From assembly GCA_029432775.1 (NCBI GenBank), contig JAROAZ010000001.1:372001-436000 (forward strand): a DNA stretch of 64,000 nucleotides. Reading direction: 5' to 3'. Below, piece after piece: positions 1 to 8,355 of this stretch (the first letter of the stretch is position 1; each line of letters begins with the position of its first letter). Position numbers and translations under genes: made by a program. This stretch comes from Pontiellaceae bacterium B12227. Lineage in GTDB: Bacteria > Verrucomicrobiota > Kiritimatiellia > Kiritimatiellales > Pontiellaceae. The notes beneath the pieces are model-generated. The model saw only the letters and a program-made list of their open reading frames with translations. It was not told where the DNA came from and did no database searches.

Positions 1-576
1 TTTTTTACGGCCCCACTCACAGATATCGTGTGGATTGTAATAAGAAACGACTGCGAAGAAGGGTTTCTTACGATCCCCGGAAAGAAACTCAATCGCATTT
101 TCCGTCATCGACTTGTCTTTGCCGCCGGTATTGATATCGAAGCCGTGATATTTCGTGTCCTTGGTTGAAAAGGTCTGATCCTGAATATGCCACTTGCCGA
201 AATAGGCTGTATCATATCCCGCCGCTTTGGCCTGGTTCCCTAAAGAGATCATCGGCTTATTATTCTCATCCGCCAGATGGCGCTGGCAAGGCAACCGCCC
301 GGTATACATCGTGTAGCGTTCCGGCATGCAGACGGGATAGTTCACATAGGCATTCGGGAAGCGAACGCCTTTCTGGGCAATGGAATCCATCGCCGGCGTT
401 TTTACATATTTTGATCCGGCACAGCTCATCACATCCGCAAACTGCTGATCGGTGGTAATGAAAAGAATATTGGGCTTATTGCCTGCGGCCGCGGCTTCCG
501 CCTTGTTTAATACCCCTGCCGCCAGCATGGCTGTGGATCCCACTCTCAAAAAATCCCGTCTTCCAAAATTATTCAT
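1..576 (-). CDS. Tat-exported S1 sulfatase, N-terminal 192 residues (runs off window)
   Basis: Formylglycine-dependent sulfatase that would hydrolyse sulfate esters on glycans outside the cytoplasm. The protein starts MNNFGRRDFLRVGS, a twin-arginine signal, followed by a hydrophobic stretch and an AEA-type cleavage region near residue 28. Core sulfatase features follow: NILFITTDQQ (metal-binding acidic pair) near residues 36-45 and CMPERYTMYTG at 83-93, where C83 is the residue converted to formylglycine (C-x-P-x-R). GKWH follows further on. The C-terminal part lies beyond position 1. The start codon lies only two bases after the stop of the esterase gene, so the two are co-transcribed. The Tat signal is interesting because the other sulfatases here carry Sec-type signals. 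Family call is secure; substrate is unknown. Confidence 0.9.
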   Translation of the reverse strand, partial: MNNFGRRDFLRVGSTAMLAAGVLNKAEAAAAGNKPNILFITTDQQFADVMSCAGSKYVKTPAMDSIAQKGVRFPNAYVNYPVCMPERYTMYTGRLPCQRHLADENNKPMISLGNQAKAAGYDTAYFGKWHIQDQTFSTKDTKYHGFDINTGGKDKSMTENAIEFLSGDRKKPFFAVVSYYNPHDICEWGRKK

Positions 577-578
577 GC

Positions 579-1349
579 CTATTTATCCTGTTTCTGAAGT
601 TTGATCATCTGTTCCGCAAAACGCTTTCCCAGTTCGCGCTGACTGGCCGAATCAAAGTGTGTACCGTCCTGCGTGATCAGGCCTTCCGATGAAGCGACAG
701 CCGTATGGGGCACCACATTGGGGAGTTCGACAATTACCTGGTTGATTTTGCGCGGCTCCTTGCCGTCGCGATCATCCATCTCGACCAGCCCGGCCACAAA
801 GGGAAGTTCCGGATCGCCGATCTCTTCACGCAGGCTGGCAATCAAGGCGGAGAGCCTTCCCATATACTTACCGGTGCGGCTTCCATCGGACTCTCCCTGA
901 TGCCAGAGAATGCCTTTAACCGTCCCGCTTTTCTGCGCAATTTTCAGGCGCACCAACGTGTCGTCGTAAGGATGCACCGGCAGCTTCTTATGTTTAGCAC
1001 CCGGCACCCAGGCGGTAATTGAAGATCCACCAACCGCACATGGAATCAGGCCGATTTCCGCAGCAGGATCATGCTTTGCCATCATGATGCCAAAGGTCCG
1101 TCCCGACCCCACTCCGGCCACACTCTTATCGAAGTGAATCGGGTCCACCGCCGGCACCCATTCATTATCCTTATTCAGCGTAAACACCCGTTCCGGTTTT
1201 TCCCGGTCCTGCGCTTCCACCTTTCCACGCCCGGCCATATTCGACTGGCCGATCAGTAAGTATAAATCCATAGGCTTCCGTTCCGCGCCCAACGCCAACG
1301 ACGCACACGAAACTACAGCCAGCAATGACATCCCTAATTTAGTCTTCAT
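579..1349 (-). CDS. SGNH/SASA-type carbohydrate esterase (CE6-like)
   Basis: Predicted secreted carbohydrate esterase, of the sialate O-acetylesterase/acetylxylan-esterase type, that would remove acetyl groups from a polysaccharide. The 256-residue protein has a signal peptide (MKTKLGMSLLAVVSCASLALGAE). The GQSNMAG block carries the nucleophile S36, WHQGESD lies near the middle, and the C-terminal DGTHFD block supplies D228 and H231. This is the full catalytic set of the family, and the length is typical. The start at 1349 was chosen over 1370 because AGGAAA lies about 9 bases upstream and the upstream gene ends at 1360; an earlier start would overlap it. It belongs to the long minus-strand operon. 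Confidence 0.88.
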   Translation of the reverse strand: MKTKLGMSLLAVVSCASLALGAERKPMDLYLLIGQSNMAGRGKVEAQDREKPERVFTLNKDNEWVPAVDPIHFDKSVAGVGSGRTFGIMMAKHDPAAEIGLIPCAVGGSSITAWVPGAKHKKLPVHPYDDTLVRLKIAQKSGTVKGILWHQGESDGSRTGKYMGRLSALIASLREEIGDPELPFVAGLVEMDDRDGKEPRKINQVIVELPNVVPHTAVASSEGLITQDGTHFDSASQRELGKRFAEQMIKLQKQDK

Positions 1350-1359
1350 AGTTAATTTC

Positions 1360-2721
1360 CTAACCATCAAAATGATCTATAACAGAATAAATCTGTGTGT
1401 TCATTTTTTTCATTTCGCGCAAGAGAGGCTCATAGCCATTGTATTCACAACTGACGATTCCCTTGTTTGAATTTCGGTTTGATGGATCGGTTCTCGTATT
1501 GCCGGGATCATTATCCTGATACTTGAACCATTGCCAGCCAATGCAGCATTTGGTTTCCAGCAAATCCAGGCCGAAACTCTGATAGAACAACCCGCGGTCT
1601 TTCTGAGTCGGCACACACCAACCGGCCCCGGATTCATTCGTCAAACCGGGTATATCCATGCCCTTGACGTAGTATTCCGTCACCAGCAGCGGCTTACCAA
1701 TCGCTGAATACAAATCCATTGCCTTCCAGTCCGGAGACCATTTGCCATAAAGGTTGTATGAGAATGCATCGACATATTTTCCGATGATTGCGCCAGAAGC
1801 GTTCTTCGAGTAAAGACGGGGCCCCAGCAGCATATGGTTTGGGTCCACTTTTCTGATCGCCCGGGCAATGGTTCCCATGTATTTCTCCATCACCAGATCA
1901 TCGAAAGCCTGCCAATCGTCTTCCTTAAGCTTCTTGACCGACGTGCCTTTTCCGAAGCGCGACTCGATGAATTCCCTTGCCGCTTTGTGGCCGTGATCAT
2001 CCTCCGGCAATGTGAGATACCGTTCAAGCATCCTCGGTTTCAGCGGGAGCTCATTATCAAAAAAATGTCCGAGCAGATAGGGATCATCTTTATACTCAGC
2101 CATCTTCCGAAGCGCATGGCTCTCACAAAACTCCTTCCACTCAGGATCGAATACCGGAATACAATGCCCGGGAAACTCCACGTGCCCCGAACCCTGCCGG
2201 GTGCGGCCCCGAGCAAACGAGGACATGAACTTCCAGTTCACACAATAACTAATCCGATCCGGCACTCCACTCAACAGTTCGTCGTCAGACCACGCCCCCG
2301 TACCGCTAAAACCATGCTCCCTGAGAAATTCAACCGTTTCCTCCGCCCATGCTGCGGTCGATTTGAACTCACGTTTAAACGCTTTCTTTTGCGCAGGTCC
2401 CGCTCCCGGTTTAACAGACACGACTCCGCGATTGATATTCAGATACCCTTCGGGATCCACCAACCACCAGCGCCCGTTCTTTTCAATCGTCCGGAAGAAG
2501 CCCGTGCCTCTTTCCCGCCGATCCATCCGGCTGCCATACGCATTGGTCTTGATCGACTTCCGCCTGTAGTTCCGAAGCAAATCAACGGTTCGGGTTTCAT
2601 AGGATGTCCATTCCATGCCCGGCTCCCGCTTGGCATCGACCTGAATGGTTTTCGCGGTCGCGGGCAGTGAACTGGTGCATAGAAGAGCGAGAACTGCGAT
2701 GAATATATGATTCGCCGTCAT
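1360..2721 (-). CDS. GH50-like (agarase-type) glycoside hydrolase, clan GH-A
   Basis: Secreted TIM-barrel glycoside hydrolase. A signal peptide (cleavage near ATA-KT, residue 23) precedes a single catalytic domain. GHFFDNEL puts a probable acid/base at E224, preceded by N as in clan GH-A, and KPLLVTEYY puts the nucleophile at E349. The strings DPNHMLLGPRLYS, DAFSYNLYG and IGWQWFKYQDND, and the ending with MNTQIYSVIDHFD, resemble GH50 beta-agarases and related enzymes. GH50 enzymes cleave agarose, but substrate cannot be read from sequence alone. No accessory domain is present, unlike the large enzymes upstream. It lies 5 bases after the sulfatase gene and 10 bases before the esterase gene, so it is mid-operon. 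Confidence 0.72.
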   Translation of the reverse strand: MTANHIFIAVLALLCTSSLPATAKTIQVDAKREPGMEWTSYETRTVDLLRNYRRKSIKTNAYGSRMDRRERGTGFFRTIEKNGRWWLVDPEGYLNINRGVVSVKPGAGPAQKKAFKREFKSTAAWAEETVEFLREHGFSGTGAWSDDELLSGVPDRISYCVNWKFMSSFARGRTRQGSGHVEFPGHCIPVFDPEWKEFCESHALRKMAEYKDDPYLLGHFFDNELPLKPRMLERYLTLPEDDHGHKAAREFIESRFGKGTSVKKLKEDDWQAFDDLVMEKYMGTIARAIRKVDPNHMLLGPRLYSKNASGAIIGKYVDAFSYNLYGKWSPDWKAMDLYSAIGKPLLVTEYYVKGMDIPGLTNESGAGWCVPTQKDRGLFYQSFGLDLLETKCCIGWQWFKYQDNDPGNTRTDPSNRNSNKGIVSCEYNGYEPLLREMKKMNTQIYSVIDHFDG

Positions 2722-2726
2722 ATGTT

Positions 2727-4283
2727 CTATTTCAACCAGTCCGGCAGTCCATCTGATTTAAACTCTTCCACCCGGCTGTCATAGCTATCCTTCTTAAACG
2801 TTGTGGTCGCGTCCTTGGCCGCCTCGTTTTTCAGCAGATAGTCCCGGTGCTTCAGCAGCACTTCCTGACTTTCCGGATGGGAGGCGAGGTTAATATGTTC
2901 CCCCGGATCTTTGCGATGATCGTACAGCTCTTCCGATCCATCGCGGTAGCGGATATAGCGCCAATCCTGGCTGCGCACCGTATGGTTGCCATACTTCCGC
3001 GTCGTCACGACCGGAGCACCGCGTTTCGCCTCGTCGCTTTTCAACATCGGCACAAGGCTCACGCCATCGAGTTCCTGTTCCGGAAGATCACATAATTCGG
3101 TCAGCGTCGGAAAAATGTCGAGCAGACTCACCGGCTGATCCCGCAACTCGCCTTTCTTAGATACGCCCGGCACCGAAATAAACAGCGGAACACGGGTGGA
3201 CTCCTCCCAAAGCGCCTGCTTGCGCCAATGCCGTTTTTCGCCGAGATGCTGGCCATGATCCGACCACAGCACGATGATCGTGTTGTCCGCATACTTGCTC
3301 TTATCGAGTGCATCGAGGACCCTCCCGACCTGATCATCGGCGAACGTCACACAGGCCAGATAGGCCCGGACGAGTTCTTTCCAATAGGTCGGGCTGATAT
3401 CGAGCACTTCCCGGTGGTCGCCCTTCGGCAGCGTTCCATAAATCATCGCCTTGCCGTAAAGAGGAATATCATTCAGCTCATCTACAGGCACGTCCGGCAT
3501 CACGATCAAATCCATCGGATAGTGCTCGAAATATTTCTTCGGCGCAGTATAGGGATTGTGCGGCCGCAAAAAACCGACCGCCATGAAGAAGGGCTTTTCA
3601 TAGTTCGCGTTCAGCTTCTCGATTGCCCAATCCGCGATCTGTTCATCGGGCATGCCTTTCTTTGGCATTTCGTCCTTCTCCAGCGCGGCCCAGCAGAGCG
3701 TGTCGCCTTTAACCCGGCCCCCATTCGCCTGATAGATCGCACCGCCATCCGGAGGAAAGGGATTGAAGTGGCTATTACGATACCACGCGCCCGACTTGTT
3801 GAATCCATAATTGCTCGACAGCGTTTCATTCCACAGCGGATAATCAAAATCCTGCACGCCCTTGTGGTAAATTTTTCCCGCCGCCATCGTCGTGTAGCCA
3901 TTATCCCGGAAAAGTGTCGGCATCGGTTTACGCCCGGCCAATCCCTCTTCATACTCCTCCGCATTCTTTGGAATGCTGTTCATCCATCCCGATGTGGTCG
4001 GGGCCAATCCGCTAAGCAACGCCTGCCGCGATGTCGTGCAGACGGGCGCCGCGCAATGCGCGTTGGTAAAGTAGACGCCCCGCTTGGCGAGACGATCCAG
4101 ATTCGGCGTGTGCGCCTGCGGATGCCCCTCCAGCAATCCTGTCCAGTCGTTTAAATCGTCCACCGCAATGAACAGTACGTTCATTTTATTCGGAGCAGCA
4201 GATGCCGTCCCTACTGAACCAACAATCAGTCCCGCCAGTAAAACACGAAAAAGCTCGGTTGATTTTATGGCTTTATTTTTCAT
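2727..4283 (-). CDS. S1 sulfatase, iduronate-2-sulfatase-like
   Basis: Secreted sulfatase of 518 residues, a normal length for the family. A Sec signal (cleavage near ASA-AP, residue 29) is followed by MNVLFIAVDDLNDW, the metal-binding start typical of iduronate-sulfatase-like S1 subfamilies. The formylglycine site is CTTSRQALLSG with C82; the usual Pro at +2 is Thr here, which is unusual but keeps C and R. GKIYHKG, GFLRPHNPY, WSDHGQHLGEKRHW and LDIFPTL follow in family order. The C-terminal subdomain is complete (ELYDHRKDPGEHINLA). GGAAATG lies about 8 bases before the start. Likely co-transcribed with the GH3 gene 39 bases upstream. Confidence 0.92.
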   Translation of the reverse strand: MKNKAIKSTELFRVLLAGLIVGSVGTASAAPNKMNVLFIAVDDLNDWTGLLEGHPQAHTPNLDRLAKRGVYFTNAHCAAPVCTTSRQALLSGLAPTTSGWMNSIPKNAEEYEEGLAGRKPMPTLFRDNGYTTMAAGKIYHKGVQDFDYPLWNETLSSNYGFNKSGAWYRNSHFNPFPPDGGAIYQANGGRVKGDTLCWAALEKDEMPKKGMPDEQIADWAIEKLNANYEKPFFMAVGFLRPHNPYTAPKKYFEHYPMDLIVMPDVPVDELNDIPLYGKAMIYGTLPKGDHREVLDISPTYWKELVRAYLACVTFADDQVGRVLDALDKSKYADNTIIVLWSDHGQHLGEKRHWRKQALWEESTRVPLFISVPGVSKKGELRDQPVSLLDIFPTLTELCDLPEQELDGVSLVPMLKSDEAKRGAPVVTTRKYGNHTVRSQDWRYIRYRDGSEELYDHRKDPGEHINLASHPESQEVLLKHRDYLLKNEAAKDATTTFKKDSYDSRVEEFKSDGLPDWLK

Positions 4284-4322
4284 GATGTCATTTCCGACCT
4301 ACAGATAAAATGAACGCATTAA

Positions 4323-6791
4323 CTAGCGCAGCGTAAACTCACCCTTCAGCTTGAGCCCCGCGGGCGCAGACGAAGTTCCGACTTTGACCTCAAACTTACC
4401 GGGCTCAACCACCCACTCGTTTTTACGATTAAGCATTTTCAGGTCGCGCTTCGGCTGGAGCGTGAACGAAACGGTTTTGGTTTCTCCGGCCTTGAGCGGC
4501 ACCCGCTCGAAACCGCGCAACTGCTGATCGAACGGCGCTACCGATGCCACCACATCGGTTACATAGAGTTGAACCACTTCATCGCCGTCTACGTTCCCGA
4601 CATTGGAAACATCGCAACTGACCGTGATGGTTTCCCCTTCCATGATTTTCAAATTACCATATGCAAACTCCGTGTAACTTAAACCCTCACCAAAGTAATA
4701 GAGCGGATCGACCGCACGCGTAGCGCCCCAACCGTTTTCGTCTGCACTCCGGTTCTGCGCGCCCCAGGCTCCTTTGCGGTGCGGAACGCAGAGCGGAAGC
4801 TGCCCGGCGGTCTGCGGGAACGTCAGCGGAAGCTTGCCGCCGGGGTTGTAGGCACCGAATAGCGATTCCGCCACGGCCTGCCCCACTTTTTCTCCGCCGT
4901 GCCAGCAAACCATAATTCCGGGGACGTTCTGGTCAATCCAGTTGATGGATGCCGCGCGGCCGATCATAAGGACCACCACCACCGGCTTTCCGGTTTTCAT
5001 CATTTCCTGAACCAACAGGGTCTGATGCCCGGGAAGATCCAGCGAAGTTCGGGACAGTGATTCACCGATCGTTTCATGGTTATCACCCAGCACAACAACG
5101 ATGGCATCTGATTTTCCGGCCAGCTCCAGCGCTTCATCAATACCGGCCTGCTCATCCGCATTCGGCGGTACGGGAATCTGATCCGATCCAGGGAACGTGG
5201 CATCCTTGAAATGAACGCCTTTGGCGTGCAGGACTTCAGTTTTATCGCCGAGCAGCGCCTTGATGCCCGTCAGCGGCGTAATGACATCCGATGTGCCCGG
5301 TCCGTAGCGACTGATCATCGGGTGCACATCATCCGCACCCGGCCCCGTTACCAAAATGGTTTTGACGTCGTCTTTCTTCAGCGGAAGGACGCCCTCATTT
5401 TTCAGCAGCACCATTGATTTGCGGGCCGCTTCCAGCGTCGCGGCTTCGTGTTCCGGTTTATGAATAATTCCCGGTGCGGCCTGCGGATCCACAAACGGGG
5501 TATCAAAAAGGCCCAGCTCAAATTTCACCCGCAGCACATCGGCAACGCGGGAATTAATGGTTTCCTCGCTGATGCGGCCCTCTTCAACCAGCTTTCGCAG
5601 GGGTTTCACGAAGTGTTCCATGGATCGGAAGTTGGTGCGCACATTCATACCGGCCTTTACCGCCTGCACGATGGCATCATCAAAATCTTCCGCTACGCCA
5701 TGCTGTTTGTAGAGTCGTTCCACCGCACCGCTGTCGGAAACCACATAGCCGTTAAAGCCATATTCCCCGCGCAGCAGCTCGGTCAGAAAATAGGGGCTTC
5801 CCGTGACGGGCACTCCATCATAGGTGTTGTAGGAACTCATGGTTCCTTTCGGATCGGCTTCAGTAAACACTTTCCGGAACGGGTGCATCAGGATTTCATG
5901 CATATCCCGATAAGGAATCTGCGGGTCGGTACGTCCACGGGCATCGCGCCCTCCGTTCGGATTGCTGTATGCCGCAAAATGTTTCGGGGTTGAAGCCATG
6001 CCCTGCGACTGAATGCCCAGCACCTGCTGCTTGCCCAGTTCGCCGACGAGGAACGGTGATTCGCCGTAGCACTCAACAGTGCGTCCCCAGCGCGGATCGC
6101 GGACGGTGTCGAGGATCGGCGAATAGATATTGGAATACCCCAGCGCCTTGCCTTCACTTCCGGTAATCTCGCCGATACGCCGCACCAGCTCTTTATCGAA
6201 TGTCGCTCCGACACCCAGCTGGCTCGGAAAGTTGCTGGCGCGGAAGTGGGCCAGGCCGCGGATACCTTCGTTCGTAAAGTCGACCGGAATACCGGAAGGC
6301 GTTTCTTCTGCAAACCAGCGCTGGATTTCGTTGAGCAGTTCACCGTGTTCGACCCACCCGGTCATTTCATTGGCCTTGCGCACCCCGTTGCAGTGTTCGT
6401 CGATGTTGGCCACGCCGTCTTTCCAAACTCTGGATTTCCAGGATTCGTCCGGGCGTTTCTGTTTCAGGATTCGTTTATAGCCATAGATGGTGCCCATCTG
6501 GCATGTTTTCTCCTCCATCGACATACGGCCGAGTAAATCCTGCACGCGCTCGTCCACAGACAGCGCCGGATCTTCATAGGGATCCATTTCACCGTTCTTG
6601 TTCCGGTCGACCCAACCGTCGTGATAAATCCCTTCGGCGCTGACGGACACTACCGCAAGTCCCAATACTATGCCTGCCACGCGCAAGCCACCACGTAGTG
6701 GAGGCTTTACTGGTACAGCCTGCACTACGTGCTGGCTTTCCTTCCGCACAGGGTTCCTCGAAGGTAACGTCGTTGCTAATTTAATCTTCAT
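4323..6791 (-). CDS. GH3 beta-glycosidase (beta-glucosidase/xylosidase type) with repeat-extended signal peptide
   Basis: Exo-acting retaining glycosidase that would release terminal beta-linked sugars from oligosaccharides. The order is the standard GH3 one: N-terminal TIM barrel (about 75-420), alpha/beta sandwich (about 445-680) and C-terminal fibronectin-III-like domain (about 730-815). The nucleophile is D353 in YVVSDSGAV; K270-H271 (TPKHFA) and DPRWGR are also present. The hydrophobic part of the signal peptide does not begin until residue 36 and ends at SVSA (52). It is preceded by a 34-residue stretch encoded mainly by the inverted repeat at 6686-6737. The stop of the upstream beta-helix gene is one base away. 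GH3 assignment is secure; sugar specificity is not. Confidence 0.93.
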   Translation of the reverse strand: MKIKLATTLPSRNPVRKESQHVVQAVPVKPPLRGGLRVAGIVLGLAVVSVSAEGIYHDGWVDRNKNGEMDPYEDPALSVDERVQDLLGRMSMEEKTCQMGTIYGYKRILKQKRPDESWKSRVWKDGVANIDEHCNGVRKANEMTGWVEHGELLNEIQRWFAEETPSGIPVDFTNEGIRGLAHFRASNFPSQLGVGATFDKELVRRIGEITGSEGKALGYSNIYSPILDTVRDPRWGRTVECYGESPFLVGELGKQQVLGIQSQGMASTPKHFAAYSNPNGGRDARGRTDPQIPYRDMHEILMHPFRKVFTEADPKGTMSSYNTYDGVPVTGSPYFLTELLRGEYGFNGYVVSDSGAVERLYKQHGVAEDFDDAIVQAVKAGMNVRTNFRSMEHFVKPLRKLVEEGRISEETINSRVADVLRVKFELGLFDTPFVDPQAAPGIIHKPEHEAATLEAARKSMVLLKNEGVLPLKKDDVKTILVTGPGADDVHPMISRYGPGTSDVITPLTGIKALLGDKTEVLHAKGVHFKDATFPGSDQIPVPPNADEQAGIDEALELAGKSDAIVVVLGDNHETIGESLSRTSLDLPGHQTLLVQEMMKTGKPVVVVLMIGRAASINWIDQNVPGIMVCWHGGEKVGQAVAESLFGAYNPGGKLPLTFPQTAGQLPLCVPHRKGAWGAQNRSADENGWGATRAVDPLYYFGEGLSYTEFAYGNLKIMEGETITVSCDVSNVGNVDGDEVVQLYVTDVVASVAPFDQQLRGFERVPLKAGETKTVSFTLQPKRDLKMLNRKNEWVVEPGKFEVKVGTSSAPAGLKLKGEFTLR
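6686..6737. repeat. REPIN-like double hairpin inside the GH3 signal-peptide region
   Basis: Two 21-base hairpins lie head to head around a 10-base spacer. The first (6686-6706) pairs AGCC with GGCT and CCAC with GTGG around a GTA loop. The second (6717-6737) pairs AGCC with GGCT and GCAC with GTGC around TAC. The two arms are reverse complements except at two positions. Those differences are a C/G swap on both sides of the same stem pair, so pairing is kept in each. This is the layout of REPIN elements (paired inverted REP sequences). No other copy was seen in this window. Confidence 0.7.
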
Positions 6792-6792
6792 A

Positions 6793-8343
6793 TTATTTCC
6801 CCATACTCAATTTACTTTTTTGATATTCAAATGCACCCAGATCCGCCCCTGCGGAATCGAGCGCGGTTTTAAGAAGGTCGACACCGCCGTTTTCAATGAT
6901 TGGAAGTCCGACGTCGATGCAAGGCGATCCGGCCCTGAGCCGATAGCCCTGCAACGCCGCCATCGTCATTAAATCGATGTCCGACCCCACTGTTCCCGGT
7001 CTGACAAATCCCGGATTGCCTACCACGGGCTGTCTTTCAGAAGGGTGCGGCTCGATATTAAAATAGAGATTGTTGCGGAACACGGTATTGATGCCTTCCG
7101 CCTTCCGGCCCCATTCGCCCTTGCCCTCAAAATAGAAAATATTATTTTCAAACAGCGTATTAACCGGGGTACGCCCTTCGACAAAAACCTCCACATCCAA
7201 TCCCTTCTTCACATAGTGGGTGTTGTTATAGATGTGCACATTCTCCGCTTCTTTATTTCTATCAAATCCATAGAAATAAATACCGAGCTTATCATTCTGA
7301 CTGACATTATATCGAATCACCACATTACGGGTCGGGCGCTTCATAATTCCGCAGAACCAAAGGTTGTCGTGGCTGTAGTTGTATTGGATGAACGTGTTGA
7401 TACAGTTGTAATCCGCATCAAATCCGCCGCGATCCGATTCACCGCCACCATCTTTATTCTTCCGATCGCCCACATTTCCATACGCTTCGTTGTACTGGAT
7501 TTTGATGCCGTCCGTATTGAAACAGAAAATGCTGTGCCCCGTATCCCGCCGACTGCTGTTGGCCAGAACGTTGTGTTCATAGACCGCATCCTTGCTGACA
7601 CGGGCAATAATGTTATTCCGGCCGGTGGTGTCCACGCGGTTCCCGGCCACATAAACACGCGTCCAGAGATTTTCAGCTTCAAAGCCGTCTTCCAGCAGCT
7701 TTACCCCACCACAGGAAGAGTCGTTACCGATCCCGACCCCACCGATGTTTTCAACCCGGTTGTTCGTGATCCTCAGATCATCGAAAATCGTCTTCTTCAG
7801 TTTTTTGACATGCACATGAATCCCGCCGCGCTTTTTCCCGGCGACCATTCCATTGACGTCATGAACATGACACCCATTGATGTAGACGTGCCGGTAGGTC
7901 CCTTCCTTTCCCGTGGCCAGCACATAGATACCGAACAGATCGCCCTGATCCTTATCCGATCCATCGGTGTTGGTGATTTCCAACCCGTACACCTCCCAAA
8001 ACGAAGGGTTTTTCAGCATCAATCCGGCGATCTCTTTTCCTTTGGCATTAATGCGCGGTGGTTTCCCGCGCCCGAATGCGCCGATCCGCACAGGAGCACC
8101 CTCCGCCCCGCTTCCCTGCGGTGCAAGCATACCAGTGAACTGCATGCCGCGCTTAAGGAGAATGGTATCGCCGGGCTGCATTTCGATCTGACTGATCGCA
8201 TCGAATTTCCGTTGCGAATCCACCCTGTAGTCCCGGGCGGAAACGGAAGATGCGATGAAGAAGAATAGCCACAAAAAAGCATATGAGGCACAAAGGCCTG
8301 CCCTGCCGTTTTCTTTGCGTTTTTTGAGCCTCTTTGTGGCCAT
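6793..8343 (-). CDS. Secreted right-handed beta-helix protein (polysaccharide lyase/hydrolase candidate)
   Basis: A 516-residue beta-helix protein. After the signal peptide, DYRVDSQRKFDAISQIEMQP leads into coils rich in N-ladder motifs (ITNNRVENIGGVGIGN, YNEAYGN, IQYNYSHDN, VIRYNVSQND, IYNNTHYV). This is the pattern of parallel beta-helix enzymes such as PL6 and other pectate-lyase-like families. It is a paralog of the N-terminal domains at 16015-18423 and 28159-31245 but lacks their accessory domains. The catalytic family could not be fixed by eye. AGGGAA about 9 bases upstream supports the start. The first 25 codons are made by an inverted-repeat element (8268-8340), so the n-region of the signal is unusually long and basic. 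Confidence 0.75.
   Translation of the reverse strand: MATKRLKKRKENGRAGLCASYAFLWLFFFIASSVSARDYRVDSQRKFDAISQIEMQPGDTILLKRGMQFTGMLAPQGSGAEGAPVRIGAFGRGKPPRINAKGKEIAGLMLKNPSFWEVYGLEITNTDGSDKDQGDLFGIYVLATGKEGTYRHVYINGCHVHDVNGMVAGKKRGGIHVHVKKLKKTIFDDLRITNNRVENIGGVGIGNDSSCGGVKLLEDGFEAENLWTRVYVAGNRVDTTGRNNIIARVSKDAVYEHNVLANSSRRDTGHSIFCFNTDGIKIQYNEAYGNVGDRKNKDGGGESDRGGFDADYNCINTFIQYNYSHDNLWFCGIMKRPTRNVVIRYNVSQNDKLGIYFYGFDRNKEAENVHIYNNTHYVKKGLDVEVFVEGRTPVNTLFENNIFYFEGKGEWGRKAEGINTVFRNNLYFNIEPHPSERQPVVGNPGFVRPGTVGSDIDLMTMAALQGYRLRAGSPCIDVGLPIIENGGVDLLKTALDSAGADLGAFEYQKSKLSMGK
8268..8340. repeat. Inverted-repeat element of the CACAAAG type directly after a start codon
   Basis: The element begins with GCCACAAA on the coding strand immediately after the ATG at 8341-8343 and ends with TTTGTGGC at 8268-8275 when read on that strand. 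The inner parts are imperfectly complementary (GAGGC and CAAAG-rich blocks). The translated strand reads as a run of basic residues. Similar CACAAAG-rich inverted repeats are known as dispersed sequences in PVC and other environmental genomes; that comparison is from memory. Confidence 0.55.
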
Positions 8344-8355
8344 GTTTATTCCCTG

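Noticed and set aside
7045..8268. 407-codon plus-strand frame opposite the beta-helix gene
   Set aside because: Antisense shadow of a strongly supported beta-helix gene; low-complexity Ile/Val/His-rich text without signal peptide or motif.
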